DNA of 64,000 bases from assembly GCA_049306095.1 (NCBI GenBank), contig JBAQPU010000037.1, positions 1 to 64,000 of the forward strand, written 5' to 3'. Positions 19,486-27,613 of this stretch are shown piece by piece. The translations under genes and the position numbers were made by a program. How positions within the stretch are numbered: position 1 is the stretch's first letter; the number at the start of each line of letters is the position of its first letter. Source of the DNA: UBA2336 sp049306095 (lineage in GTDB: Bacteria > Bacteroidota > Bacteroidia > Cytophagales > Cyclobacteriaceae). Below the pieces are notes generated by a model, which saw only the letters and a program-made list of their open reading frames with translations, made no database searches and had not been told where the DNA came from.

Positions 19486-19818
19486 ATGTTTACTTTAATA
19501 GTCGGAATCATCATTTTTGTAGCAGTTTTGCTTGTATTGGTTGTATTAGCTCAAAACTCAAAAGGCGGAGGTTTATCAAACCAATTTGGAGGCTCAGGAG
19601 CCAGTAACATCATTGGCGTAAAAAAAACGGGCGATTTATTGGAAAAATTAACGTGGGGATTTGTGATCACCATCATGATCCTGGCGTTGTCCACAAATTT
19701 TGTTACACAAAATACAGGCTCGAGCAATGAACTGTTGGATCGTGCCGGTGAGTCGACTCAGGCGCCTCAAATGCCGGTACCCTCTTCAACCGATGCACCT
19801 GCCGATACGGCCAAGTAA
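19486..19818 (+). CDS. secG: Preprotein translocase subunit SecG
   Basis: A 110-residue membrane protein with two transmembrane helices (LIVGIIIFVAVLLVLVVLAQN and TWGFVITIMILALS) joined by the conserved glycine-rich SecG loop (NSKGGGLSNQFGGSGASNIIGVKK). The C-terminus is a short Pro/Thr/Ala-rich tail. SecG assists the SecYE channel in protein export. It is the last gene of the miaB-secG operon and is followed by a terminator 16 bases after the stop. Confidence 0.95.
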   Translation: MFTLIVGIIIFVAVLLVLVVLAQNSKGGGLSNQFGGSGASNIIGVKKTGDLLEKLTWGFVITIMILALSTNFVTQNTGSSNELLDRAGESTQAPQMPVPSSTDAPADTAK

Positions 19819-19834
19819 TCAATACTTAACGTCT

Positions 19835-19870
19835 TAAAAAAAGCCTCACAACCATGTGGGGCTTTTTTTT
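19835..19870. terminator. Bidirectional intrinsic terminator
   Basis: AGCCTCACA pairs with TGTGGGGCT (one G-T pair) around an ACCA loop, with an A-run before and a T-run after, so it can act on both strands. It serves secG (plus) and the convergent membrane-protein gene (minus), whose stop codon overlaps the T-run. Confidence 0.8.
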
Positions 19871-20372
19871 AACTATGGAGTGCGTTTCGTAGTACCTCCT
19901 GAGGTTTTCTTCGTGCCTGGGCTATGTACATTCTCAGTACATTAACTAATGCGTCTTTTGATTTAGCATTCAACGGATAGAAGAGAGACAGTTTAAAGTA
20001 AAAATGATCACCCAACTGCTCGGCATTGAACAGGTTTACTTTATATACTCCTCCAAGGGTGGCAATTTCAACCGATTCAATGCTTTCCAGTGGAATAAGA
20101 ATATCCTGATTCTTCCGCAACACGTATAAAAAGTTTGGATCAAATTCTACCCGATACAATTTTGCTGTAACCCGCATCAGCCGGTAAAAGAGGTAACCAT
20201 ATGAACCCGCCATCATCAAACCAAAGAACCAATCCGCCACATTGTGAACATCATCGATAAACGACCAAGAAATTAAGAGGTATAATCCTGAATAGATTAC
20301 AAAGAGTACGATCTTAAAAGGTGTTAACCACCTGGTAGATAAATTCTTGATCCTATTTTTTTCTGCCACCAT
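19869..20372 (-). CDS. Two-helix membrane protein with a PH-like C-terminal domain
   Basis: A 167-residue protein. Two hydrophobic helices lie at residues about 17-40 (PFKIVLFVIYSGLYLLISW) and 45-65. The remainder looks like a bacterial PH-type beta domain (FDPNFLYVLRKNQDILIPLESIESVEIATLGGVYKVNLF) with a final amphipathic helix. Such proteins are common and largely unstudied; function unknown. The gene is divergent from the 3-hydroxybutyryl-CoA dehydrogenase gene and convergent with secG. Confidence 0.65.
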   Translation of the reverse strand: MVAEKNRIKNLSTRWLTPFKIVLFVIYSGLYLLISWSFIDDVHNVADWFFGLMMAGSYGYLFYRLMRVTAKLYRVEFDPNFLYVLRKNQDILIPLESIESVEIATLGGVYKVNLFNAEQLGDHFYFKLSLFYPLNAKSKDALVNVLRMYIAQARRKPQEVLRNALHS

Positions 20373-20380
20373 TCAACTTT

Positions 20381-20388
20381 TATCTTTG
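20381..20388 (+). promoter_or_regulatory. Candidate -7 box for the 3-hydroxybutyryl-CoA dehydrogenase gene
   Basis: TATCTTTG is an exact TAnnTTTG match ending 15 bases before the ATG at 20403. Confidence 0.5.
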
Positions 20389-20402
20389 AGCATTCTAAAC
20401 TA

Positions 20403-21311
20403 ATGAAAAGCATGAAGAATATAACGGTTATTGGTTCGGGCACGATGGGCAACGGAATTGCCCACGTTTTTGCACAGTATGGCTACCTGGTTTCGCTCGT
20501 AGATATCGCGGAAGAGCCCCTCAAAAAAGCGTTAGCTACGATTGAAAAAAATATGGAGCGGCAGGTATCCAAACAACTGATAACAGAGGCGACCAAAAAT
20601 CAGGCATTAGCCAATATTAAAACCTATACCTTCCTTGCAGAAGGTGTTAAAAACTCAGAACTGGTGGTAGAGGCTGCAACTGAAAATGTTACGTTAAAGC
20701 TCAACCTGTTTAAAGACCTTGATAGCTTATGCAAACCCGAAGCAATTCTGGCCTCCAATACGTCTTCTATTTCCATTACAAAAATTGCATCCGTTACTAA
20801 GCGTCCCTCACAGGTTATTGGTATGCACTTTATGAATCCTGTTCCGGTAATGAAGCTGGTGGAAGTGATCAGGGGGTATGATACTTCCGATTCTGTTACA
20901 TCCACCATTATGCAACTCTCCAAAATGCTGGAGAAAATTCCGGTGGAGGTGAACGATTACCCTGGGTTTGTTGCCAATCGAATTCTCATGCCCATGATCA
21001 ATGAGGCGATTTACTCCTTATACGAAGGTGTAGCAGGGGTTCATGAAATTGATACCGTGATGAAACTTGGCATGGCCCACCCGATGGGGCCGTTACAACT
21101 TGCCGATTTTATTGGGCTGGATGTCTGCCTGTCCATCCTTCACGTTTTGCACGATGGGTTTGGTAACCCGAAATATGCTCCGTGTCCGTTGCTGGTTAAC
21201 ATGGTGCAGGCAGGACATAAGGGGGTAAAAACCGGAAGCGGATTTTACCAATACACTGCGGGCAGTAAAGACCTGGTGGTAGCCGAAAGATTTAAACAAA
21301 AAAGTCAATAG
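20403..21311 (+). CDS. hbd: 3-hydroxybutyryl-CoA dehydrogenase
   Basis: A 302-residue NAD(P)-dependent dehydrogenase that interconverts 3-hydroxybutyryl-CoA and acetoacetyl-CoA. The Rossmann motif GSGTMGNGIAHVFAQYG is at residues about 11-27, the signature VIGMHFMNPVPVMKLVEVIRG carries the catalytic His, and KIPVEVNDYPGFVANRILMPMINEA starts the C-terminal dimer domain. Length and order match the Hbd/PaaH family. It stands alone with its own promoter box. It could serve fatty-acid or phenylacetate breakdown; nothing nearby decides between them. Confidence 0.9.
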   Translation: MKSMKNITVIGSGTMGNGIAHVFAQYGYLVSLVDIAEEPLKKALATIEKNMERQVSKQLITEATKNQALANIKTYTFLAEGVKNSELVVEAATENVTLKLNLFKDLDSLCKPEAILASNTSSISITKIASVTKRPSQVIGMHFMNPVPVMKLVEVIRGYDTSDSVTSTIMQLSKMLEKIPVEVNDYPGFVANRILMPMINEAIYSLYEGVAGVHEIDTVMKLGMAHPMGPLQLADFIGLDVCLSILHVLHDGFGNPKYAPCPLLVNMVQAGHKGVKTGSGFYQYTAGSKDLVVAERFKQKSQ

Positions 21312-21340
21312 TCCATTAACGATGGCCAATGGACCATTGA
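21311..21340. repeat. Inverted repeat between convergent hbd and mscL
   Basis: GTCCATT (21311-21317) pairs with AATGGAC (21328-21334) over a 10-base loop, and CAATGG-A-CCATTG (21327-21339) is itself a palindrome. A T-rich stretch follows on the plus strand. It may work as a weak terminator for hbd; a small repeated element is the alternative. Confidence 0.35.
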
Positions 21341-21347
21341 CTGTCCT

Positions 21348-21722
21348 TTATTTTTTCAGCAAGTCCCTGATCTCAGTTAGCAGTTGGATATCTGCCGGAG
21401 GTGGCGCAGGAGCCGCTGCAGCTTTTTCCTCTTTCTTTTTCAATGCGGCATTCATGCCTTTCACCAGCAGGAAAAGAACAAAGGCAATTACAGCAAATGA
21501 AATGACGGAAGATATAAATTTACCCAACAACATTCCACCGGGTTTCCAGGAGGCTATGTCGGCCGCACCGGCTGCCTCTAATGCCGGTTGAAGCATGATA
21601 GGAGTAATAATGTCGGCTACCAGCGAGTTGACAATAGCACCAAACGCCCCGCCAATGATAACACCAACCGCCAGGTCAACTACATTGCCCCGCAGAATAA
21701 AAGCTTTGAATTCACTTAACAT
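21348..21722 (-). CDS. mscL: Large-conductance mechanosensitive channel MscL
   Basis: A 124-residue channel that opens under membrane tension to protect cells from hypo-osmotic shock. The N-terminal FKAFILRGNVVDLAVGVIIGGAFGAIVNSLVADIITP is the diagnostic MscL TM1 region, including the glycine-rich gate. TM2 is FISSVISFAVIAFVLFLLVKGMNA, and the C-terminus has the usual Ala/Pro linker and a short helix (LLTEIRDLLKK). Length is normal. Confidence 0.97.
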   Translation of the reverse strand: MLSEFKAFILRGNVVDLAVGVIIGGAFGAIVNSLVADIITPIMLQPALEAAGAADIASWKPGGMLLGKFISSVISFAVIAFVLFLLVKGMNAALKKKEEKAAAAPAPPPADIQLLTEIRDLLKK

Positions 21723-21766
21723 AGGTATAAGAGGTTTTAAAAATCCTAATATACCGAACTATGAAA

Positions 21767-22582
21767 TTACTTTACAAGATTAAGTGGATTTCTCAATCCG
21801 TGGTAAGCGGTTAACTCCACCCCTGCGCTTCCAATAAACATGTTGGCGCTCACCTTAATGGGAATCCTGTTTTTGTCATCAGAAAACCAGGCCGTAATGG
21901 AGTCTTTACCATCAAAGAGTGAGTTTTGGGGCATGTGAGGTTTAAACACAAGAGCGCGGATTTTTCCTGCTTTTGTTTTCACGACATCTTTTCCCTTATA
22001 GATCACTTTCAGTTTGTAGAGGGTATCTTCAAAAAATGCTGAAATGGTAACGGTATCTCCAACCTTTACTTTGCTTAAATCCTGCGTGCGCAAATACATA
22101 AATCCCGAAATCATGTCACGAACCTGAAGGGGAGCATCATAATGCTTAGGTTCTTTGAACTTGCCTGTTTTATGATTAAAGACTTTCGCCTCAATTTTTC
22201 CGTTTGGGTGGTCGAATGTTATGATTTCATCTTTCTTGTATTTTCCTTCTCGTATCTTCCTGTACGAAACATGGGGTAACAGGGCAGCGGTATCGATGTA
22301 CGATCCCCACTGGTCATTCACATCGGCTACCCAGTCGACCATACCCACGGTTCTGCCAAACACATCTATCTTAAAACAATCGCGGTTATTAACCCGGTAG
22401 TATTGCTTATCAATTCGGGTACTTCCTTTTCCCACTGTAAAAATTCCGTAACTCATTTTGTACTCCAACACCTCTCCCTTTCCAAAGCTTTCATTCTTAA
22501 CAGCCGGGTAAATCTCTATCCGCTCGGACGTAAACCCTGAAAAAATAAAAGTGATCAAGAACCAGAAAGCCAGGTGTTTCAT
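21767..22582 (-). CDS. DUF3108-type exported protein
   Basis: A 271-residue protein with an N-terminal signal segment (AFWFLITFIFSGFTSE). The pattern (FGKGEVLEYKMSYGIFTVGKGSTRI, then DMISGFMYLRTQDLSKVKVGDTVTI and ITAWFSDDKNRIPIKVSANMFIGSAGVELTAY) is that of the DUF3108 family, predicted periplasmic beta-rich proteins of unknown function. Neighbours mscL and dapD are on the same strand but not tightly packed, so no operon is implied. Confidence 0.8.
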   Translation of the reverse strand: MKHLAFWFLITFIFSGFTSERIEIYPAVKNESFGKGEVLEYKMSYGIFTVGKGSTRIDKQYYRVNNRDCFKIDVFGRTVGMVDWVADVNDQWGSYIDTAALLPHVSYRKIREGKYKKDEIITFDHPNGKIEAKVFNHKTGKFKEPKHYDAPLQVRDMISGFMYLRTQDLSKVKVGDTVTISAFFEDTLYKLKVIYKGKDVVKTKAGKIRALVFKPHMPQNSLFDGKDSITAWFSDDKNRIPIKVSANMFIGSAGVELTAYHGLRNPLNLVK

Positions 22583-22651
22583 ATCAGGAAGAAGTCAAAA
22601 TACTCAATTCATTTATTTCCTGCTCAAGTAACATTCAAAGGGAGTGCCAAC

Positions 22652-23464
22652 CTATACCGAAACACTATTATCGCGTAAGGCGTCATTTAACGAGGTCTTT
22701 TTATCGGTACTCTCCTTTCGTTGCCCAATGATTAAGGCGCACGACACAGCATACTCACCCGCACCAAACTTTTTCGCATACGACCCCGGAATCACAACTG
22801 ATCGCTCCGGTACAAATCCCTTATACTCTTTTGGCTCATTTCCGGTTACATCAATAATTTTTGAGCTGGCCGTTAAAACAACATTTGCGCCCAAAACGGC
22901 CTCACGGCCTACCCGAATGCCTTCCACCACGATACAACGCGATCCAATAAAAGCATTGTCTTCAATAATAACCGGGGCGGCCTGCACCGGCTCTAATACA
23001 CCACCAATACCTACCCCACCGCTGAGGTGAACATTTTTCCCTATCTGTGCACAACTCCCTACTGTAGCCCAGGTATCAACCATCGTTCCTTCATCTACAT
23101 AGGCACCAATATTCACATACGAAGGCATCATAATTACCCCTTTATTCAGGAACGAACCATATCGTGCAATAGCATGTGGTACCACTCTAACTCCCAGCGA
23201 CTTATAATTCTTCTTTAAAGCTATTTTATCATGAAATTCAAGAGGTCCAACTTCGATGGTTTCCATCTGTTGGATAGGGAAATACAGGATCACTGCCTTT
23301 TTAATCCACTCATTTACCTGCCAGGCCGGGCCGACTGGTTCAGCCACCCGAAGTTCGCCCCTATCCAGTTGAGCGATTACTTCCCGAACTGCTTCCTGTG
23401 TTTCTGCCTGCTGTAGCAGCGCACGATCCTCCCAAGCCTTTTCTATTCGTAGTTTTAATTCCAT
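22652..23464 (-). CDS. dapD: Tetrahydrodipicolinate N-succinyltransferase DapD
   Basis: The start is the ATG at 23464 (MELKLRIEKAWEDR), which matches the family; the frame runs 36 bases further up. The 270-residue enzyme succinylates tetrahydrodipicolinate in lysine/diaminopimelate synthesis. It shows the N-terminal helical domain, the FHDKIALKK junction, and a left-handed beta-helix of hexapeptide repeats containing MMPSYVNIGAYVDEGTMVDTWATVGSCAQIGKNVHLSGGVGIGGVLEP, the strong DapD signature. It is divergent from the glycosyltransferase gene; the two starts are 37 bases apart. Confidence 0.96.
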   Translation of the reverse strand: MELKLRIEKAWEDRALLQQAETQEAVREVIAQLDRGELRVAEPVGPAWQVNEWIKKAVILYFPIQQMETIEVGPLEFHDKIALKKNYKSLGVRVVPHAIARYGSFLNKGVIMMPSYVNIGAYVDEGTMVDTWATVGSCAQIGKNVHLSGGVGIGGVLEPVQAAPVIIEDNAFIGSRCIVVEGIRVGREAVLGANVVLTASSKIIDVTGNEPKEYKGFVPERSVVIPGSYAKKFGAGEYAVSCALIIGQRKESTDKKTSLNDALRDNSVSV

Positions 23465-23501
23465 TTTAGGGTTTTGTTTTATCGACTCAATACATTTCAA
23501 T

Positions 23502-24614
23502 TTGCCGCAAGTAATAAAAAAAAGGAGAATTGTTCTGGCTTCTGTCCTAAAGCCGGTCGATGATACCCGTATGTTTGAGAAAATCGGGATGACCCTTGCA
23601 AAAAGCGGTGAATACGAAGTTCATATTATTGGATTCCCGTCCATCAACGCACCGACTGAAAATGCTATTACGGTACATCCAATGGTGTCCTTTAGCCGAT
23701 TCAGTTTCAAACGATTTGTGGCCGGTTTTCAAATTTTGAGAAGAACACTGGACATCAAGCCAGACGTGATCATCATTAACACACCTGAATTACTGCCCGT
23801 GGCAATTGTCAACAGGCTGTTCTTCGGAAGAAAAATTATTTATGACGTTTTAGAAAACTATTTCCGCAACATTCGTTACACAACCGCATACCCAGCGTTT
23901 GCCCGGTGGCCGCTGGCGCTGATGGTCAGACTGCTGGAAAAAATTACTGCACCTCTTATTCATCATTTCTTTCTGGCCGAAACGGGGTATCGACAGGAAA
24001 TTGGTTTTGCCAGATCTTACACCATTCTTGAAAATAAGTTGCCCAAATCAATCATACAGTCGTACAAAAGTAATCAGCCCCGGGAAAATCACCGTCTGCT
24101 CTTTTCCGGAACCCTGGCAGAAAGTACAGGTGTTTTTGAGGCCATTGAACTGTGTAAAGAATTACACAAGATTGACACTGCTTACTCACTCACCCTTATC
24201 GGCTATTGTGCCATGCCTGATACGCTTGCAGAGATAAAAAGAAACATAGCAGACAAACCCTTCATTACCCTGGTGGGTGGAGATCAACTTGTACCGCACG
24301 AACAAATTCTTCATGAAATCAGTCGGGCAGGTTGGGGAATTGTTATTTATCCTCCAAATCCGAGTACTGAAAGCTCCATACCAACCAAAGTATATGAATA
24401 CCTGGCTTTTCAACTGCCCATGATTATTCGGCATACTACACCCTCACATGCCATGGTTCAAGAATATAAGGGTGGAATTATTCTTCCGGCCAAGCCGGAT
24501 TTTCAAGTATTAATCGGTCAACTGAAAACTTTCCCCAAAAACCCAGACGCACCAGCAGATATCTTCTGGGAATCTGAGGGCCTACGACTCATCGAGTGTC
24601 TAAGAAAATTATAA
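23502..24614 (+). CDS. Glycosyltransferase, GT4-like
   Basis: A 370-residue protein with two Rossmann-like halves. The N-terminal half has RIVLASVLKPVDDTRMFEKIGMTLAKSGEYEVHIIGF and PDVIIINTPELLPVAI; the C-terminal half has LLFSGTLAESTGVFEAIEL, SIPTKVYEYLAFQLPMIIR and a final Gly-rich loop, as in GT-B family 4 enzymes. The start is uncertain: a TTG at 23502 is the best candidate (the first ATG, at residue 24, would remove the first strand). A TACATTTC sequence just upstream is one mismatch from the -7 consensus. The sugar and acceptor are unknown; the gene is isolated from any cell-surface polysaccharide cluster. Confidence 0.8.
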   Translation: MPQVIKKRRIVLASVLKPVDDTRMFEKIGMTLAKSGEYEVHIIGFPSINAPTENAITVHPMVSFSRFSFKRFVAGFQILRRTLDIKPDVIIINTPELLPVAIVNRLFFGRKIIYDVLENYFRNIRYTTAYPAFARWPLALMVRLLEKITAPLIHHFFLAETGYRQEIGFARSYTILENKLPKSIIQSYKSNQPRENHRLLFSGTLAESTGVFEAIELCKELHKIDTAYSLTLIGYCAMPDTLAEIKRNIADKPFITLVGGDQLVPHEQILHEISRAGWGIVIYPPNPSTESSIPTKVYEYLAFQLPMIIRHTTPSHAMVQEYKGGIILPAKPDFQVLIGQLKTFPKNPDAPADIFWESEGLRLIECLRKL

Positions 24615-24632
24615 TTTTTATAGAAATTATTT

Positions 24633-24648
24633 TTTAGACTTGTCTAAA
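24633..24648. promoter_or_regulatory. Palindromic operator for the DtxR/MntR-type regulator
   Basis: TTTAGAC-TT-GTCTAAA is a perfect inverted repeat (7-bp arms, 2-bp centre) 35 bases before the regulator ATG. It has the same length and TTTAG...CTAAA ends as known MntR boxes, so metal-dependent autorepression of this operon is inferred. Confidence 0.7.
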
Positions 24649-24682
24649 CTTTATAGCTTACACTGCCGTTGTATTACCGGAT

Positions 24683-25339
24683 ATGCTGAGCTATACAGAA
24701 GAAAACTACTTAAAAACAATCTACCACCTTTCAGAAGCAGGGCAACAGGCCGTTCTGACAAACGAACTGGCCATCGCCTTAAACACCAAGCCCGCTTCGG
24801 TTACGGATATGGTTAAAAAGCTTTCGCTAAAAAAATTAATTGAATATGAGAAGTACTACGGTGTTACCCTGACCAAACCAGGAAAAGCGAACGCGTTAAC
24901 GATTATCCGGAAGCACCGACTTTGGGAAACATTCCTGGTAGAAAAACTCAACTTTACCTGGGACGAGGTTCACGAAGTTGCCGAGCAACTGGAACATATT
25001 CAGTCGCCATTGCTCATAGAAAAGCTGGATACTTTTCTTGGTCATCCAACAGCCGATCCGCATGGCCATCCTATTCCGGATAAATCCGGAAGAATTCCTC
25101 TGACACAACAAATTCCATTAGGTGAAATAACAGAAAAGAAAACGGCAACGGTTCGGGCCATAAAAAGAGGGTCACCCTCCTTCCTTCAATACCTCAGCAA
25201 AATTGGTGTGTACATTGGTGCGCATATTTCAATATTAGAAAAAACAGAATTTGATGGTTCCGTTGAAATTCTGATCGACAAGAAGAAGAAGGCCTTCATA
25301 TCAAAGGAGGCATCACAAAACATTTTAGTAACCCAGTAG
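24683..25339 (+). CDS. DtxR/MntR-family metal-dependent transcriptional regulator
   Basis: A 218-residue repressor. The N-terminal winged helix (YTEENYLKTIYHLSEAGQQAVLTNELAIALNTKPASVTDMVKKLSLKKLIEYEKYYGVTLT) is followed by the metal-binding dimer domain: HRLWETFLVEKLNFTWDEVHEVAEQLEHIQSPLLIEKL, with His and Glu ligands, and HPTADPHGHPIPD. A C-terminal SH3-like FeoA-type domain (about residues 145-215) is present, as in the longer DtxR/IdeR branch. The perfect palindrome upstream and the Nramp transporter 10 bases downstream point to control of manganese or iron uptake. Confidence 0.92.
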   Translation: MLSYTEENYLKTIYHLSEAGQQAVLTNELAIALNTKPASVTDMVKKLSLKKLIEYEKYYGVTLTKPGKANALTIIRKHRLWETFLVEKLNFTWDEVHEVAEQLEHIQSPLLIEKLDTFLGHPTADPHGHPIPDKSGRIPLTQQIPLGEITEKKTATVRAIKRGSPSFLQYLSKIGVYIGAHISILEKTEFDGSVEILIDKKKKAFISKEASQNILVTQ

Positions 25340-25348
25340 ATCGGCATC

Positions 25349-27241
25349 ATGGCTAACCCAACGCATTCCTCCAAATCACTCAGCGAAGTTCATGCCTCAG
25401 TTGACCCTTCGTCCAGAAAAGGATTGCGCAGGCTGTTTGCCTTTATGGGACCAGCATATTTGGTGAGTGTTGGTTACATGGATCCGGGCAACTGGGCCAC
25501 CGATATTGCCGGTGGAAGTCAGTTTGGCTACACCCTGATTTGGGTATTGCTGATGTCGAACATGATGGCGCTCTTACTGCAAAGTTTAAGTGCAAGGCTA
25601 GGAATTGTCCGTCAGTTAGATTTAGCACAGGCATCGCGAAAAACATACAACCCGGTAGTTAATTTTTCCTTGTGGATTTTGGCGGAGATTGCCATCGCAG
25701 CGTGTGATCTTGCCGAGGTGCTGGGCATGGCCATCGGTTTAAATTTATTATTCGGGTTGCCATTGATCTGGGGGGTTTCGCTTACCGTGTTGGACACCCT
25801 CTTACTGTTAGTCCTTCAAAGCTATGGCATCCGAAAAATAGAAGCCTTTATTATTGCATTGGTTGCCATCATAGGGGGTGCATTTTTTATTGAAATGGTT
25901 TTGGCCAAACCCGACATGGGTGAATTGGTGAAGGGTTTTGTACCGTCCTTACCTAATGACCAGGCCCTTTATATCGCCATCGGAATTATTGGTGCCACGG
26001 TGATGCCCCATAATTTGTATCTGCATTCATCGCTGGTGCAAACCCGAAGGATCGAGGCAAATGACAGGGGAATTTGGAGCGCGATTAAATACAATTTCAT
26101 CGATTCGGCAATAGCACTCAATGCGGCCTTCTTTGTAAACGCGGCCATCCTCGTGTTGGCTGCTTCAACATTCTTTCAAGCCGGCATGTACGAAGTTTCT
26201 GAAATTCAGGATGCGTATAAATTTCTCACACCGTTGCTGGGCACCGAATGGGCCTCGATACTTTTTGGTATCGCACTGATTTGTGCCGGACAGAGTTCTA
26301 CCATTACCGGAACGCTGGCAGGACAAATTGTGATGGAAGGATATTTGAACTTGCGAATTGCCCCGTGGCTAAGGCGGTTAATTACCCGGCTCATCGCCAT
26401 TATTCCTGCGTATATTGTTATTCTGGTGTATGGCGAAAGTGAGACAGGCGCCCTGCTGGTTTTCAGTCAGGTCGTATTGAGTTTGCAATTAGGCTTTGCC
26501 ATTATTCCGCTGATTCACTTCACCAGTGATAAAGAAAAAATGGGTGCTTTTGTTATTAAACCATGGGTTCGAATAGCAGCGTGGGTCATCGCAACGATTA
26601 TTGTTTCCCTGAATGTGAAATTAGTTTTCTCTGAAATACAAGGATGGATTGCGGATGCGGGGGAACAGGCATGGATACTTTGGGTAACCGTTGTTCCGGT
26701 TTGTCTTGCCGCAGGTGCACTCTTGCTTTACATCGTGTTCAAACCATTTATCGAAAAGCGCAGCGCAGAGAAGATGGCACGACTGCCGCATGGTACGGCA
26801 AAAGAACTTCCGGCAATTGAAAAATCTGCCTTTAAACACGTGGTTATTTGTGTCGACTTCTCATCAGTAGACACCCTGGCAATTGGAACTGCCCTGGCAC
26901 AAGGAGGAAAAGATGCAAAGTATGTGTTGATCCACGTAGTAGAGACGGCAGGCGCCATGGTGTATGGATCCGAAATTGCAGATTTGGAATCCAGTGAGGA
27001 CGCGGCAGCATTGGAAATATACCTGAAACAAATTCGGGAAAAAGGATTTACAGCCTCTTCCAGGATTGGGTTCGGAAATCCAAGGCGCGTTATCCCCCAA
27101 CTTGTGAAAGAGTATCATGCTGATTTACTGGTGATGGGCGCCCACGGGCATGAATGGTTTAAAGACCTGATTTTCGGAACAACGCTGAACACCGTTCGTC
27201 ACCGCGTTAACATTCCGGTTTTAATTGTAAAAGAAAAGTAA
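25349..27241 (+). CDS. mntH: Nramp divalent-metal transporter fused to a C-terminal UspA domain
   Basis: A 630-residue protein. Residues about 30-470 are an Nramp/MntH proton-coupled Mn2+/Fe2+ importer of about 11 helices, with the metal-site motifs DPGNW (45-49) in helix 1 and MPHN (219-222) in helix 6. Residues about 495-630 are a universal-stress-protein domain (FKHVVICVDFSSVDTLAIGTALAQ, LLVMGAHGHEWFKDLIFGTTLNTVRHRVNIPVLIVKE) with a GxHGxxxF-type nucleotide-binding loop. The UspA part may sense nucleotide or stress state and adjust transport; this is inference. It is the second gene of the metal regulon. Confidence 0.93.
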   Translation: MANPTHSSKSLSEVHASVDPSSRKGLRRLFAFMGPAYLVSVGYMDPGNWATDIAGGSQFGYTLIWVLLMSNMMALLLQSLSARLGIVRQLDLAQASRKTYNPVVNFSLWILAEIAIAACDLAEVLGMAIGLNLLFGLPLIWGVSLTVLDTLLLLVLQSYGIRKIEAFIIALVAIIGGAFFIEMVLAKPDMGELVKGFVPSLPNDQALYIAIGIIGATVMPHNLYLHSSLVQTRRIEANDRGIWSAIKYNFIDSAIALNAAFFVNAAILVLAASTFFQAGMYEVSEIQDAYKFLTPLLGTEWASILFGIALICAGQSSTITGTLAGQIVMEGYLNLRIAPWLRRLITRLIAIIPAYIVILVYGESETGALLVFSQVVLSLQLGFAIIPLIHFTSDKEKMGAFVIKPWVRIAAWVIATIIVSLNVKLVFSEIQGWIADAGEQAWILWVTVVPVCLAAGALLLYIVFKPFIEKRSAEKMARLPHGTAKELPAIEKSAFKHVVICVDFSSVDTLAIGTALAQGGKDAKYVLIHVVETAGAMVYGSEIADLESSEDAAALEIYLKQIREKGFTASSRIGFGNPRRVIPQLVKEYHADLLVMGAHGHEWFKDLIFGTTLNTVRHRVNIPVLIVKEK

Positions 27242-27247
27242 AAGTGT

Positions 27248-27574
27248 ATGTGGAATATCAACACCATTTGGTTCGACATCAGCCTCATTACAGGTCTATT
27301 CGCTTTTGGTCATATCTTCTTCGGGCATTTTGAAGTGCATACACCAAACTGGCGAAAGGCCCTTAAGCTGGTCTTGTTTATTGGTCTGGCTGTTGCGATC
27401 ACTTTAACCATAGGAAGAATCTGGACGCTAGGTTTCCTGGGAGTGATGACACTGGCTGTATTGATCATTCACGCCATTGTACTTCCTGCTAAAGGAATAA
27501 ATGGCTGGACGGGAGAACCAAAAGAAAAATATTATAAAATGAGAGGTTGGGAAAAATACCTCAAGCAAGATTAA
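27248..27574 (+). CDS. Small three-helix membrane protein
   Basis: A 108-residue protein starting 6 bases after mntH. It has about three hydrophobic segments (FDISLITGLFAFGHIFFGHF, LVLFIGLAVAITLTIGRI, LGFLGVMTLAVLIIHAIVLP) and a charged tail (TGEPKEKYYKMRGWEKYLKQD). The spacing suggests co-transcription with the regulator and mntH. A His in GHIFFGHFEVH could bind metal, but this is speculative. Family not recognised. Confidence 0.7.
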   Translation: MWNINTIWFDISLITGLFAFGHIFFGHFEVHTPNWRKALKLVLFIGLAVAITLTIGRIWTLGFLGVMTLAVLIIHAIVLPAKGINGWTGEPKEKYYKMRGWEKYLKQD

Positions 27575-27613
27575 GCGGCAATGATGTAATTTAGCGCGGT
27601 AAAATTCCATTCC

